From positions 62,001 to 126,000 of the IMG/VR virus record IMGVR_UViG_3300017987_000056: 64,000 nucleotides of DNA, one strand, 5' to 3'. Made by a program: the position numbers and the translations under genes. The stretch is from a virus. Position 1 is the first letter of the stretch; every line of letters starts with the position of its first letter. Below are positions 17,142-25,080 of this stretch, in pieces. Below the pieces are notes generated by a model. That model had not been told where the DNA came from. It made no database searches and was given only the letters and a program-made list of their open reading frames with translations.

Positions 17142-18628
17142 GCAACTTCAATATGCCTTACCAACAAGACAAGGAGTCGATGGACGGCGGGAAGGGATCT
17201 TGGTCTCTCGATTTCTACCGACCGCTTCCCGACAAGGCGAAGCAAACAAATCGAAATCAAGTGATCATTCCGTTGTTCTCTCCGAACAACTGGGCGCTGT
17301 TCAACCCCACAGTGGAGGACGCTCAGAAGTACGGAATCGCGGGCGGCGGGGGGTTGGTCTCGCTGGACGCGAACAATCCTTTGCAGACGTTTTACCTGAG
17401 AATCGCGGTTCATCAGGTTCGGAAGTTTCACCATAAGGATGGCAAGGTTGGTCACGCGAACGTCATATGTCCCATCGAATTTAACAGGTACTTGACTGAG
17501 ACTCTAGGTAAGCAACCGCTGTACGACATGCCTCGTTGCGCATTTTGCGAAGAGGCTTCCCAGATGTGGGATAGCCACAATGAGCGTTGGGATTCCATCG
17601 GTGTCGACAAGAAGGGTCTCAGTAACGAAGGCTATTGGGACCAAATCAAACGGGATCCCATTCTTAGCGCGACACATCGGACCGCCAAGGAGCTGGGTAC
17701 AACCGACCGGTGCATCGTGTCAGTGTTTGATCATGACAAATTCACCGGGGTTCGCAAGCTCGATGACGGAGAGGAGGGGGTCCACCACCAGATTTGGTAC
17801 GCCCCGAAGTCGGTCTACACTGAGTTGTGGAACCTCTATGAGATGACTCCTGGAGGATTCCCCTTCTTCGAGCCCACGCCTCAAGGCTGGCCGATCATCA
17901 CCGTCACGAAGGATACCAGCGAGTGCGAGGGCAACAATCTGAGAAACACGAAGTACTCGGTTTCTTACATGGGAAAAATGCATCTCTATCCGCAAGAATG
18001 GACGGACTACATCAGGAACCAGCAGTCTCAGGTGGACCCGACGCAGTACCTGCATCAACTTTCCTACGAAGAGGGCCGTTTTTACATTTCTCAGCTTCGG
18101 GAATCGGCCAACGTTCCGCAAGGACAGCAGACGCAGGTTCCGCAGGAGTACAACACTGCTCCGGCTTTTTCGGGCGCTCAGTTGCCCCCTGGAGCGCCTC
18201 CGATGGGAGCTTCCGGATCTCTACCGCAGCAGCAGGGGGCGCCTCCCGCTCCGCAGGGCGCTCCCCCCGCTCAGCCTGCGGGTACTGCCGCAATGGCTCC
18301 CCCTCCTCCCGGCTCGCCTCCTCCGGGGGCGCAGATTGGCACACCGATTCCGGGCAGCCCGCCTCCTCCGGGAACTCCTCCAGCGGCTCAACCTCCGGCC
18401 CCTGCGGGTTCGCCCCCTCCGGGAGCGCCTCCGCAACAGCAACTTCCGGCTCAGACGGCTCCGGCTCAGCCCCAAGCGCCGATTCCGCAGCAGCCGCCCG
18501 CAGTGCAACCTCAGCCGCCGATTCCGACTGCTCCGGGATTTCAGCAACCCGCTCATGCGCAGCCTCCGGACAGAAGCGCCCCTCCGGGAGGAGATCAACC
18601 TCCGGGAGCCAAGCGTAGGAAGTGGTAG
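17138..18628 (+). CDS. Putative gp32-like single-stranded DNA-binding protein with proline-rich tail
   Basis: A likely SSB. Residues 1-330 are aromatic-rich, with a zinc-binding-like core reminiscent of T4 gp32: HANVICPIEFNR, then MPRCAFCEEASQMW. Residues about 335-496 are a disordered Pro/Gln/Ala/Gly tail with repeated PPGAPP and QQP units, in place of the usual acidic SSB tail. AGGAGG stands before the ATG. It is followed directly by recA and preceded by a coupled helper gene, a typical SSB setting. A structural protein with a proline-rich tail is the alternative. Confidence 0.55.
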   Translation: MSNFNMPYQQDKESMDGGKGSWSLDFYRPLPDKAKQTNRNQVIIPLFSPNNWALFNPTVEDAQKYGIAGGGGLVSLDANNPLQTFYLRIAVHQVRKFHHKDGKVGHANVICPIEFNRYLTETLGKQPLYDMPRCAFCEEASQMWDSHNERWDSIGVDKKGLSNEGYWDQIKRDPILSATHRTAKELGTTDRCIVSVFDHDKFTGVRKLDDGEEGVHHQIWYAPKSVYTELWNLYEMTPGGFPFFEPTPQGWPIITVTKDTSECEGNNLRNTKYSVSYMGKMHLYPQEWTDYIRNQQSQVDPTQYLHQLSYEEGRFYISQLRESANVPQGQQTQVPQEYNTAPAFSGAQLPPGAPPMGASGSLPQQQGAPPAPQGAPPAQPAGTAAMAPPPPGSPPPGAQIGTPIPGSPPPPGTPPAAQPPAPAGSPPPGAPPQQQLPAQTAPAQPQAPIPQQPPAVQPQPPIPTAPGFQQPAHAQPPDRSAPPGGDQPPGAKRRKW

Positions 18629-18630
18629 AG

Positions 18631-19662
18631 ATGGCGAAGAAAAAAACAAAGGAAAAAGAACCTAAGAAGGAATTGAGCCGTACCGCAGAAATTCTGAAGA
18701 AGATTCAAGTAGGATCTGAGTTCGAGGATTTCACGGTGGCGGATGCCAATAAGATCGAGAATATCCCCACCATTCCTTCCGGACTCTTGAGCGTCGATCT
18801 CATTTTGGGTGGGGGTTATCCGCAAGGTCGAATCGTGGAGTTGTTTGGATCCGAAGGTTCCGGAAAAACCACGTTGGCTTTGCAAGCTGTCGCTTCTGCT
18901 CAATCTCGGGGCGGCGTTGGTGCTTTCGTCGACGTAGAGCATGCAGTCAGTCTTCCATATGCGCAGGAGCTAGGGGTGGATGTTTCGAGGCTTCTTTTCG
19001 GACAGCCGGATTCCGGTGAGAAAGCTCTGTCAGCGGTCGAAGCCTTTTGTGAGAACATGCAGCCGGGCGACATCATTGTGGTCGATTCTGTTGCCAATCT
19101 CGTTCCTGAGCTGGAGCTGAAGGGAGAGATGGGGGATCAGCACGTAGGATTGCAGGCTAGGATGATGAGCCAAGCTATGCGGAGGCTCACGGCGATTGTT
19201 TCGAGATCGGGCGCGACTGTGATCTTCATAAATCAGCTCAGGCATAAAATTGGGGTGATATACGGGTCCAACGAAACAACCACAGGAGGTCGTGCGCTCA
19301 AGTTCTACGCGAGTCAGCGGATTGAGGTAAAGCCTGCCGGAAGGATTAAAGGCCCGAAGGACGAAATCGTAGGGCAGAAAGTCCGACTGAAGGTTGTCAA
19401 AAACAAAATCGCAATGCCCTTCAAAGAGGAGATCTTGGAGCTGTATTTCGGGAGCGGCTTCTCTCGTACCAAGGATCTTCTTCAGCAAGGAGTCGAAAAC
19501 AAAATCATTTCGAAGAATGGTGCTTGGTACTACTACGGGGACAACACTCTCGGTCAGGGATCGGATAAGGCCGCGTTCGCTCTTAGCCAATATCCCGACG
19601 TGATGAGCTTCATCGAGAAGACGGTACTGGAGAAACATGGAATCGACGCTCGATCCCAGTAG
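18631..19662 (+). CDS. recA: RecA recombinase
   Basis: Strand-exchange ATPase. Walker A is GSEGSGKTT (73-81), FVDVEHAVS is the Glu switch region, DIIVVDSVANLVP is Walker B, and SRSGATVIFINQLRHKIGV spans the L2 entry. GSNETTTGGRALKFYASQR closes the core. It has 343 aa with a lysine-rich N-terminus (MAKKKTKEKEPKK). The ATG at 18631 is chosen because AGGAAG lies upstream; an in-frame GTG at 18622 overlaps the SSB-candidate stop. It sits between the SSB candidate and SbcD. Confidence 0.95.
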   Translation: MAKKKTKEKEPKKELSRTAEILKKIQVGSEFEDFTVADANKIENIPTIPSGLLSVDLILGGGYPQGRIVELFGSEGSGKTTLALQAVASAQSRGGVGAFVDVEHAVSLPYAQELGVDVSRLLFGQPDSGEKALSAVEAFCENMQPGDIIVVDSVANLVPELELKGEMGDQHVGLQARMMSQAMRRLTAIVSRSGATVIFINQLRHKIGVIYGSNETTTGGRALKFYASQRIEVKPAGRIKGPKDEIVGQKVRLKVVKNKIAMPFKEEILELYFGSGFSRTKDLLQQGVENKIISKNGAWYYYGDNTLGQGSDKAAFALSQYPDVMSFIEKTVLEKHGIDARSQ

Positions 19663-19915
19663 CACAGCCTACTTTCACTTGGTTCGAAACCAGCTCATCC
19701 AGCTCGGTGAGGATCTCCTAATCGAGGATATTGATCTGATCTGTAAGTACGTCGTTCTTCGTTTTCTCAAGACTTCTCCGCACGCAAACCCATCTTCAAC
19801 TCCAGAGGCCGTAATGGATGAATTGGAGAAGTTCACCAAGGCAATCTACCCGTTCCTCGTGACCTTCATCACCGTCACGAACTCCCCTTCTCTGTTGGCC
19901 CGGAGCCAGGCATGA
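19637..19915 (+). CDS. Hypothetical protein, 92 aa
   Basis: The gene is not recognised. It overlaps the recA end by 26 bp and the sbcD start by 4 bp. The product looks helical: LVRNQLIQLGEDLLIEDIDL, then a hydrophobic stretch IYPFLVTFITVTNS near residues 70-83 that is not clearly a membrane segment. The tight coupling on both sides supports a real gene linked to recombination. Confidence 0.6.
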   Translation: MESTLDPSSTAYFHLVRNQLIQLGEDLLIEDIDLICKYVVLRFLKTSPHANPSSTPEAVMDELEKFTKAIYPFLVTFITVTNSPSLLARSQA

Positions 19916-21024
19916 AACGGATCCGTTTTCTTGCTTATAGCGATATTCACCACGACCGGAAGGCCGCGAGGTGCATTACTCTCGACGACACGGTGAACCT
20001 GGAATCGCAGATTCATCACTATATTCGAGACGGAGGTTTTGACTTTTCGGTGTTCGGAGGTGACCGCTATCTGAAGCGCGAACCCGAGGATGAGGTGAAG
20101 GTTCGGGCAGACGTGGCGTTGCTATCTGCGCGGCAAGGGGAGCGGGCAGTCCCTCATTTTCATTTAGTGGGGAACCACGATTGGACAAAGAACGACCGTG
20201 GGTGGCACACTTCCGAGTCCTTGAAGTACTTGATGGATTCCGATCAGTACCTTTTTGTGATGGACACTCCTGAGTCGATTACTTGCGGGAACGCAGTTAT
20301 CCATTCCCTTCCTGCGGACGTACCCTTCGACATGGCGAACTACCAAGTCGATCCAGAGAGATTCAATCTGTTCATCTTCCACAACGTAGTTCGGGGCTCA
20401 TTCATCGCCGACAACAGCGATGCGGTTTTCCAGGACGGAATTGCGGTATCGGAGATTGACCGTCCGGAATGGGATTTTGTGCTCGGCGGCGATGTCCACG
20501 TTCCGCAGCAGATTCCGTTCCGGAACACGAGAGGTGGTTACCTCGGAGCTGTGCTTCAGCGCACCAGGGCAGACGCGGACCAGGAACGTGGATGGCTCGA
20601 AGTGACCGCGACCAATAACGGATCCGGCTGGGAAGTCGAGACCGAGTTCAAACCCACCCGGAACTTCTTCCATCGGGAGACCTGGGAGGTCGGTCCCGAC
20701 ACCAAGTTCGAGGATATCCGGATCGACGAGCGCTACGTGGACGACCAGGCGGTCGAGGTGAAGCTCGTCGGTGACCGCAAGGACGTAGACCGCGTGGCTG
20801 ACGACCCGAAATGGGCGAACTACACCGATATCATGATGGCGCGCAGCATCGAGATTATTCGGGATTACAAGGTTCAGCAAAAAGAAGCCGTTGTGGACCT
20901 CACCTCGTCGACGAACGCGGTCGACGACCTGGGGATTTACCTCGGGAGCGGTTTCGCCAATATCGGTAACCTCAACCAGGACAAAATCTTCGAGGTCCTG
21001 CAACGAATGCTTCAGGAGGGTTAG
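19912..21024 (+). CDS. sbcD: SbcD/Mre11-like nuclease subunit (metallophosphoesterase)
   Basis: A DNA double-strand break repair nuclease. The metallophosphoesterase ligands are visible in order: Asp11 and His13 (YSDIHHD), GGD at 49-51, GNHDW at 87-91, IFHNVV near 156 and GGDVHVPQ near 187. The C-terminal part is the capping and ATPase-binding region. Its partner SbcC follows three small genes downstream, as with T4 gp47/gp46. The ATG overlaps the previous stop (ATGA). Confidence 0.9.
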   Translation: MKRIRFLAYSDIHHDRKAARCITLDDTVNLESQIHHYIRDGGFDFSVFGGDRYLKREPEDEVKVRADVALLSARQGERAVPHFHLVGNHDWTKNDRGWHTSESLKYLMDSDQYLFVMDTPESITCGNAVIHSLPADVPFDMANYQVDPERFNLFIFHNVVRGSFIADNSDAVFQDGIAVSEIDRPEWDFVLGGDVHVPQQIPFRNTRGGYLGAVLQRTRADADQERGWLEVTATNNGSGWEVETEFKPTRNFFHRETWEVGPDTKFEDIRIDERYVDDQAVEVKLVGDRKDVDRVADDPKWANYTDIMMARSIEIIRDYKVQQKEAVVDLTSSTNAVDDLGIYLGSGFANIGNLNQDKIFEVLQRMLQEG

Positions 21025-21026
21025 AG

Positions 21027-21374
21027 ATGGTAGGAATCCCACATCCGAAAACAATACAGCAAATCTTAGAAAACGAAATTAAACCAGCCAAACTGAAGAA
21101 GGAAAATGCGGAACTTCGTTCTGTCATTGACGAGCTTCATCAGCAGATTGAGAAATATAATAGGTATTTACAGGAGAAGATCTGGGTAGACTTGACGCCC
21201 GATGAGGATCTTGTAAGGCGCATTCTCGAAGCCTATATCGACGAGTCCTACGATACCGACAACTTGTTGGGGCTTCCCCCTGAAAGCTGGGTTTGTCTGA
21301 AGATGAACGAGAATCGAGATAAGAGGAACCGAATACTTCGCGATTTTCTCTCTGGAAAGGGGTGTGGAAAATGA
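21027..21374 (+). CDS. Coiled-coil hypothetical protein, 115 aa
   Basis: The gene is not recognised. GGAGGG precedes the ATG. Residues 15-50 form a heptad-rich coiled coil (KLKKENAELRSVIDELHQQI). The C-terminus is charged (MNENRDKRNRILRDFL). It lies between the two nuclease subunit genes and overlaps the next zinc-ribbon gene by 4 bp. Confidence 0.65.
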   Translation: MVGIPHPKTIQQILENEIKPAKLKKENAELRSVIDELHQQIEKYNRYLQEKIWVDLTPDEDLVRRILEAYIDESYDTDNLLGLPPESWVCLKMNENRDKRNRILRDFLSGKGCGK

Positions 21375-21550
21375 AGCTGGTCAACTACAAGTGCGACAAG
21401 TGCGAGCGCAACCGCGAAGAGCTGTGCAACGACACCGAAGACTTCCCGGAGAAACTCGACGAGAAGTGCGAGTGCGGGGGCACGTTCCAGGTCTTCAACC
21501 GCAAGGACAACTGCCATCGGTGGTCCTTCAACGACAGAAACGGCCTATGA
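21371..21550 (+). CDS. Small zinc-ribbon protein, 59 aa
   Basis: The ATG at 21371 follows GGAAA and overlaps the previous stop. Paired cysteines NYKCDKCERNREELC and KCECGGTFQVF make a compact zinc ribbon of the FmdB-like type, and the C-terminus is DNCHRWSFNDRNG. The function is unknown. It is coupled to the next gene by an ATGA overlap. Confidence 0.65.
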   Translation: MKLVNYKCDKCERNREELCNDTEDFPEKLDEKCECGGTFQVFNRKDNCHRWSFNDRNGL

Positions 21551-21840
21551 ATCGAGTATTCATAGAACCTCCGAAGATTCGGATTTTAGGTTTTGAACCG
21601 AAAATAGGGCACTCCGAATATTGCTTAATCGAAGCCAAGTTCCCGATTCTGGATGAGGATAAGAATTTCAGTCATTATCGAGCTGTCGTCTTGATGGTTT
21701 GTCCCGAGGATTTGTTCATGGTCCCTAAAGATGGAGCGGTTCCGTGGCTGCGTATGCCTTCGGCGGCTGACTTTGACATGAGTTACGGCGCTAATGATGT
21801 GCTGGCCGTTTATCCAGGCAAAAAAAATGTTGGTGATTAG
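21547..21840 (+). CDS. Hypothetical protein, 97 aa
   Basis: The gene is not recognised. The ATG at 21547 overlaps the zinc-ribbon stop, and its frame continues into the start of sbcC. The product is beta-rich (PPKIRILGFEPKIGHSEY, RAVVLMVCPEDLFMVP) with no metal site or membrane segment. The in-frame extension upstream is a shadow of the zinc-ribbon gene and is not used. Confidence 0.6.
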   Translation: MNRVFIEPPKIRILGFEPKIGHSEYCLIEAKFPILDEDKNFSHYRAVVLMVCPEDLFMVPKDGAVPWLRMPSAADFDMSYGANDVLAVYPGKKNVGD

Positions 21841-23893
21841 ATATCTCAATCCCACTGGCCTGTTTTCGTTCGGTCGTTCGGAGAACATCGATCTCCAGCA
21901 GCGGGGGCTGGTGAACCTGCTCGGGGAGAACGAGGACACCGGAGGCGACTCGAACGGAGCTGGCAAGTCTTCCGTTTTCAACGCCCTCTGCGAGATCCTC
22001 TACGGGGAGAACCCGACCGGCGTAAGCGGGAACGGAGTCGTCAACCAGGTCTGGAAGTACGGATTCGCCGGTCGAGTCGAGTTCGTCTCCTGGGAAGGAA
22101 TCTACTATCGAGTCACCTACTGCCGGGACTGGAAGGACCCGGAGATGTACCCCACCGACAATGACAATGGAACCGTCTACAAGGGGACCGAGCTGTTTCT
22201 CGATAAGTTCGTGGACGGATCCTGGCGGGACTCGCGGGGCTCGAAGATGAGCCAAACCCGACAGATCCTTATCAATGCGCTTGGGGTCTCCTACGAGCGT
22301 TTTGTCGCCACTTCCTACCTGAGCCACCGGGTAGGTTCCAGGTTTCTCCGAGGCACGAACAAGGAGCGTGTGGGCATCCTCACGGGGGTCACCGGCATAG
22401 AGGAGTGGGATCAAGTTCTTTCTCGATGTCGGTCCGAGAAGAGCAATCTCCAGTCGACTGTCCAAGCTGCTCAGGAGGAGATCTCCTACCTCAAAGGAAC
22501 CTTAGAACAGTTGAAAACGTCGAAGAGGAATCTCGAACAGACCGACTGGGCGCAAAAAGAGAGTGAGTACGTAGCTGCCCGAGACCAAAAACGCAACGAT
22601 GCCGCCGCATGGGTTCAAGAGGTTGAAACAAAGGAAGATCAGATTCAAAGACTTTTGCAAAAACAGCAGGAGAAATATGCGAGCAGCGGCATCGGAACGC
22701 TCACGCAGGAGATCGCGGATTTGGAGGTCGAGGAAAGATCACTTCGGAACTCCAGAGCCCTCGAACAGGATCTTCCATCTTTTGATCCGATTCTGCGACA
22801 GCAGGTGATCGATACCAAGGCGAAGCTTGATCAAGCGAAGGGAACTCTGCAAGCTTTTCTTCGAACCGGAGACTTTCGAAACATCGATGAATGCCCGACT
22901 TGCGGGTCGAAAATCACCAAGACGAAAAAGGTGCAGATCGAAAAACATATTGGCGAGCTTCAATCGGAAATTCAATTTCAGGATGGACAGTACGCCGATC
23001 TTCTTCGTCAGCAGCAGGCGAAAGAGGCTGAGATTCAAAAAGCCCGGGAGGAAGCTTACCGAGATCGTCAACAGCGAGTCACCGAGATTTCTCAACAAGT
23101 CCAGGAAAAGAAACTCCAAATGCAGAAAAGCTCGTCTGAGTACGAGCAGATTACTCAACAGGTTCAGGTCTTTCAAACCGAGGTGGCGCGAATAAAAGGT
23201 CTCGTTGCTGCGGCGGTTCGAGAAGCCGAGCAGTACGAGGAGTGGGCTCAATCGTGCCATCATAACCTCAATCAGCTTGCGGAGATTGAGGGAAACATTC
23301 AACGCGCTCAGGACGATGTCCTTTCCGCCGAACAGAGAATCGCAGATCAGCTTGCCGAAGTCGAAGTTCTCGGTTGGCTGATTCAGAACATCCCCTACAT
23401 CAAGTTGCACAAGTTGTCCGTAGCCCTCGGGATGCTCTCGGAGCAGATCAATCGATATCTTTCCGAAATGGGCGAGACCGTTCGGATGAATCTCTCCTCG
23501 TTCGATGAGAAGAAGGTGAAGAAGGGCGCGGGCGACATCAAGGATCTCCTCAAGTCCGAGGTGAGCGTCGAGGTGATCGACGGGGAGAAGAACATCGATC
23601 CCCGGCTCTACTCGGATGGGGAAACGAGTAAACTCTCTAACGCTCTGATCAGAGCGCTTCACGATATGGCTGTCCAAAATGGTCAAGGTTGTAATTTGAT
23701 CTTACTCGATGAGATATTCGCGTTCGTCGATCAGAGCAACTCGGAGAAGCTCGTGGGCAGCTTTACGAACATCCCTGCCGGGACGATTCTGATCACGGAC
23801 AACTCGGGGCACGTAAATGATCTTCTCAGTTTCAATGAAACCTGGGTAGCTCGGAAGAAAAATGGTATTACTGCGATAGAGGTGGCGAGATGA
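21827..23893 (+). CDS. sbcC: SbcC/Rad50-like ATPase
   Basis: The SMC-like partner of SbcD. Walker A is GGDSNGAGKSS (39-49). A long coiled coil runs from about 200 to 530 and is interrupted by a zinc hook (DECPTCGSKITK, near 355). The C-terminal ATPase lobe has the signature RLYSDGETSKLSNALI and Walker B NLILLDEIFAFVD. At 688 aa it is compact compared with bacterial SbcC, as in T4 gp46. The ATG at 21827 places LVIRYLNPTGLFSFG at the true N-terminus. Confidence 0.92.
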   Translation: MLVIRYLNPTGLFSFGRSENIDLQQRGLVNLLGENEDTGGDSNGAGKSSVFNALCEILYGENPTGVSGNGVVNQVWKYGFAGRVEFVSWEGIYYRVTYCRDWKDPEMYPTDNDNGTVYKGTELFLDKFVDGSWRDSRGSKMSQTRQILINALGVSYERFVATSYLSHRVGSRFLRGTNKERVGILTGVTGIEEWDQVLSRCRSEKSNLQSTVQAAQEEISYLKGTLEQLKTSKRNLEQTDWAQKESEYVAARDQKRNDAAAWVQEVETKEDQIQRLLQKQQEKYASSGIGTLTQEIADLEVEERSLRNSRALEQDLPSFDPILRQQVIDTKAKLDQAKGTLQAFLRTGDFRNIDECPTCGSKITKTKKVQIEKHIGELQSEIQFQDGQYADLLRQQQAKEAEIQKAREEAYRDRQQRVTEISQQVQEKKLQMQKSSSEYEQITQQVQVFQTEVARIKGLVAAAVREAEQYEEWAQSCHHNLNQLAEIEGNIQRAQDDVLSAEQRIADQLAEVEVLGWLIQNIPYIKLHKLSVALGMLSEQINRYLSEMGETVRMNLSSFDEKKVKKGAGDIKDLLKSEVSVEVIDGEKNIDPRLYSDGETSKLSNALIRALHDMAVQNGQGCNLILLDEIFAFVDQSNSEKLVGSFTNIPAGTILITDNSGHVNDLLSFNETWVARKKNGITAIEVAR

Positions 23894-24357
23894 CAGATGA
23901 ACGGAAAGATCAAAAAAAGGATGTTGATTTCGGAGCGTGGATCGAAGAAACCTTCGGATTCGCTCCTTTCGTCAATCCGATGATTGAAGATACCTACATG
24001 GCTCTGCTCACTGTGAACGGGCGCATGATGATGGGTGGTATCGACGACTTACCGGATCCGGATGCAGGATTTTTGGTTCTGTATGGGCCGTTGCTCTATG
24101 CGGAAGTTCCGATGCAGCAGAGCGAAGACGGTCGTTCCGTGGGCATTGCTCCTGCGTTCCAGAAGCCTTCTTTGATCTTGCAGACCCTCCCTTATCAGCT
24201 CGTCCATCCTGAATCTATCTACATTTTTTCTAAGGATCGACGTTCGGATAAAATGCTCACTCAGCAGTACGAAGGCGCGCTCAAGTCTCATCAAGGTCAG
24301 GATTCGGGTATCGAGGTTATCTCCGCCATGCCACCGAACATAGGAAGAGCGCATTGA
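23890..24357 (+). CDS. Hypothetical protein, 155 aa
   Basis: The gene is not recognised. The ATG overlaps the sbcC stop (ATGA). A charged N-terminus precedes a compact hydrophobic core (DTYMALLTVNGRMMMGGIDD, GFLVLYGPLLYAEVPMQQ). The pattern suggests a small beta-barrel, but no family is clear. It is coupled downstream by a TGATG junction. Confidence 0.65.
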   Translation: MTDERKDQKKDVDFGAWIEETFGFAPFVNPMIEDTYMALLTVNGRMMMGGIDDLPDPDAGFLVLYGPLLYAEVPMQQSEDGRSVGIAPAFQKPSLILQTLPYQLVHPESIYIFSKDRRSDKMLTQQYEGALKSHQGQDSGIEVISAMPPNIGRAH

Positions 24358-24611
24358 TGAACAAACCTGCTTCTATGGCTCGCCGCGAGAAGGCGCACGA
24401 AGCTGCGAAACGGCAGCAGAAGCAACTAAACCTCGTAGGCTACCAAGTTGAGGGAGACGACATTCTCTTGACTAACGGACCTTACGGAGGACGGAAGGTG
24501 CGCGAACTGTTTGTTCAAGGTCCGATTGAAAGGGACTACATCGTCAAGAACCTGTGGTTTCGGGGAGATGATCGAGTAGTTCAGATCATCAACAGCTTGG
24601 TTTGCAAATGA
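24357..24611 (+). CDS. Small protein with DUF3820-like C-terminus, 84 aa
   Basis: The ATG at 24357 is part of a TGATG junction; a TTG one codon upstream is also possible. After a basic N-terminus (MARREKAHEAAKRQQKQLN) comes LLTNGPYGGRKVREL, then RDYIVKNLWFRGDDRVVQII. This weakly resembles the 'fGkykG...yL.WL' domain found as an add-on in exonuclease X and related phage proteins. The resemblance is only suggestive. Confidence 0.6.
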   Translation: MNKPASMARREKAHEAAKRQQKQLNLVGYQVEGDDILLTNGPYGGRKVRELFVQGPIERDYIVKNLWFRGDDRVVQIINSLVCK

Positions 24612-24612
24612 C

Positions 24613-25080
24613 ATGGTCCGCCCGATTCATTTTCCAGAGCGTCCTACCTATAAATTTTTGATCTTGGGAAAATCTTGGGTCCAGAAAAACAATCTGGAGA
24701 TTATGTACCGGAATCCCCGCAGAAAGATTGGGCCTTTTGTCGATCACTCCGCCGATATGCGCGCGGCGAGGGATGCGGCATCTGTCGATCTCCATCGGCA
24801 ATTCAAAAAACAAGGGGGTCGGAGACCGATCAGTTATCTAATTTCGGTCGATTTGGTATTCTATGTAGAGCGGGTCCATGAGCCCGATTTGGACAATCTC
24901 CCCGCATTCATCTTTGATGCGATGCAGGGGGTCCCGGTTCGCGGGAACCGTAGAATGAAGGTGGCCGTAGTTATCGAAGATGATCGTTTGGTACGTGAGG
25001 AGCACAGTAGAAAGGTAGTTAAAGGAGATATGGATTATGACGGAGAACCTCGAACAGAAATCATCGTCCGACCTTACTGA
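24613..25080 (+). CDS. RusA-like Holliday junction resolvase
   Basis: An endodeoxyribonuclease that would resolve recombination intermediates. The RusA active-site pattern is present: HEPDLDNLPAFIFDAMQGV, with acidic residues at the D-x-DN positions, followed by VVIEDDRLVREEHSRKVV. The protein ends EPRTEIIVRPY. At 155 aa it is slightly longer than typical RusA (about 120), owing to an N-terminal extension. It lies downstream of RecA and SbcCD and overlaps the next gene by 44 bp. Confidence 0.75.
   Translation: MVRPIHFPERPTYKFLILGKSWVQKNNLEIMYRNPRRKIGPFVDHSADMRAARDAASVDLHRQFKKQGGRRPISYLISVDLVFYVERVHEPDLDNLPAFIFDAMQGVPVRGNRRMKVAVVIEDDRLVREEHSRKVVKGDMDYDGEPRTEIIVRPY

Noticed and set aside
17923-18665. 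Alternative frames through the proline-rich tail region
   Set aside because: Ser/Ala- or Arg-rich translations arise from repeated CCG/GCC triplets read out of frame; they lack starts with ribosome binding sites.
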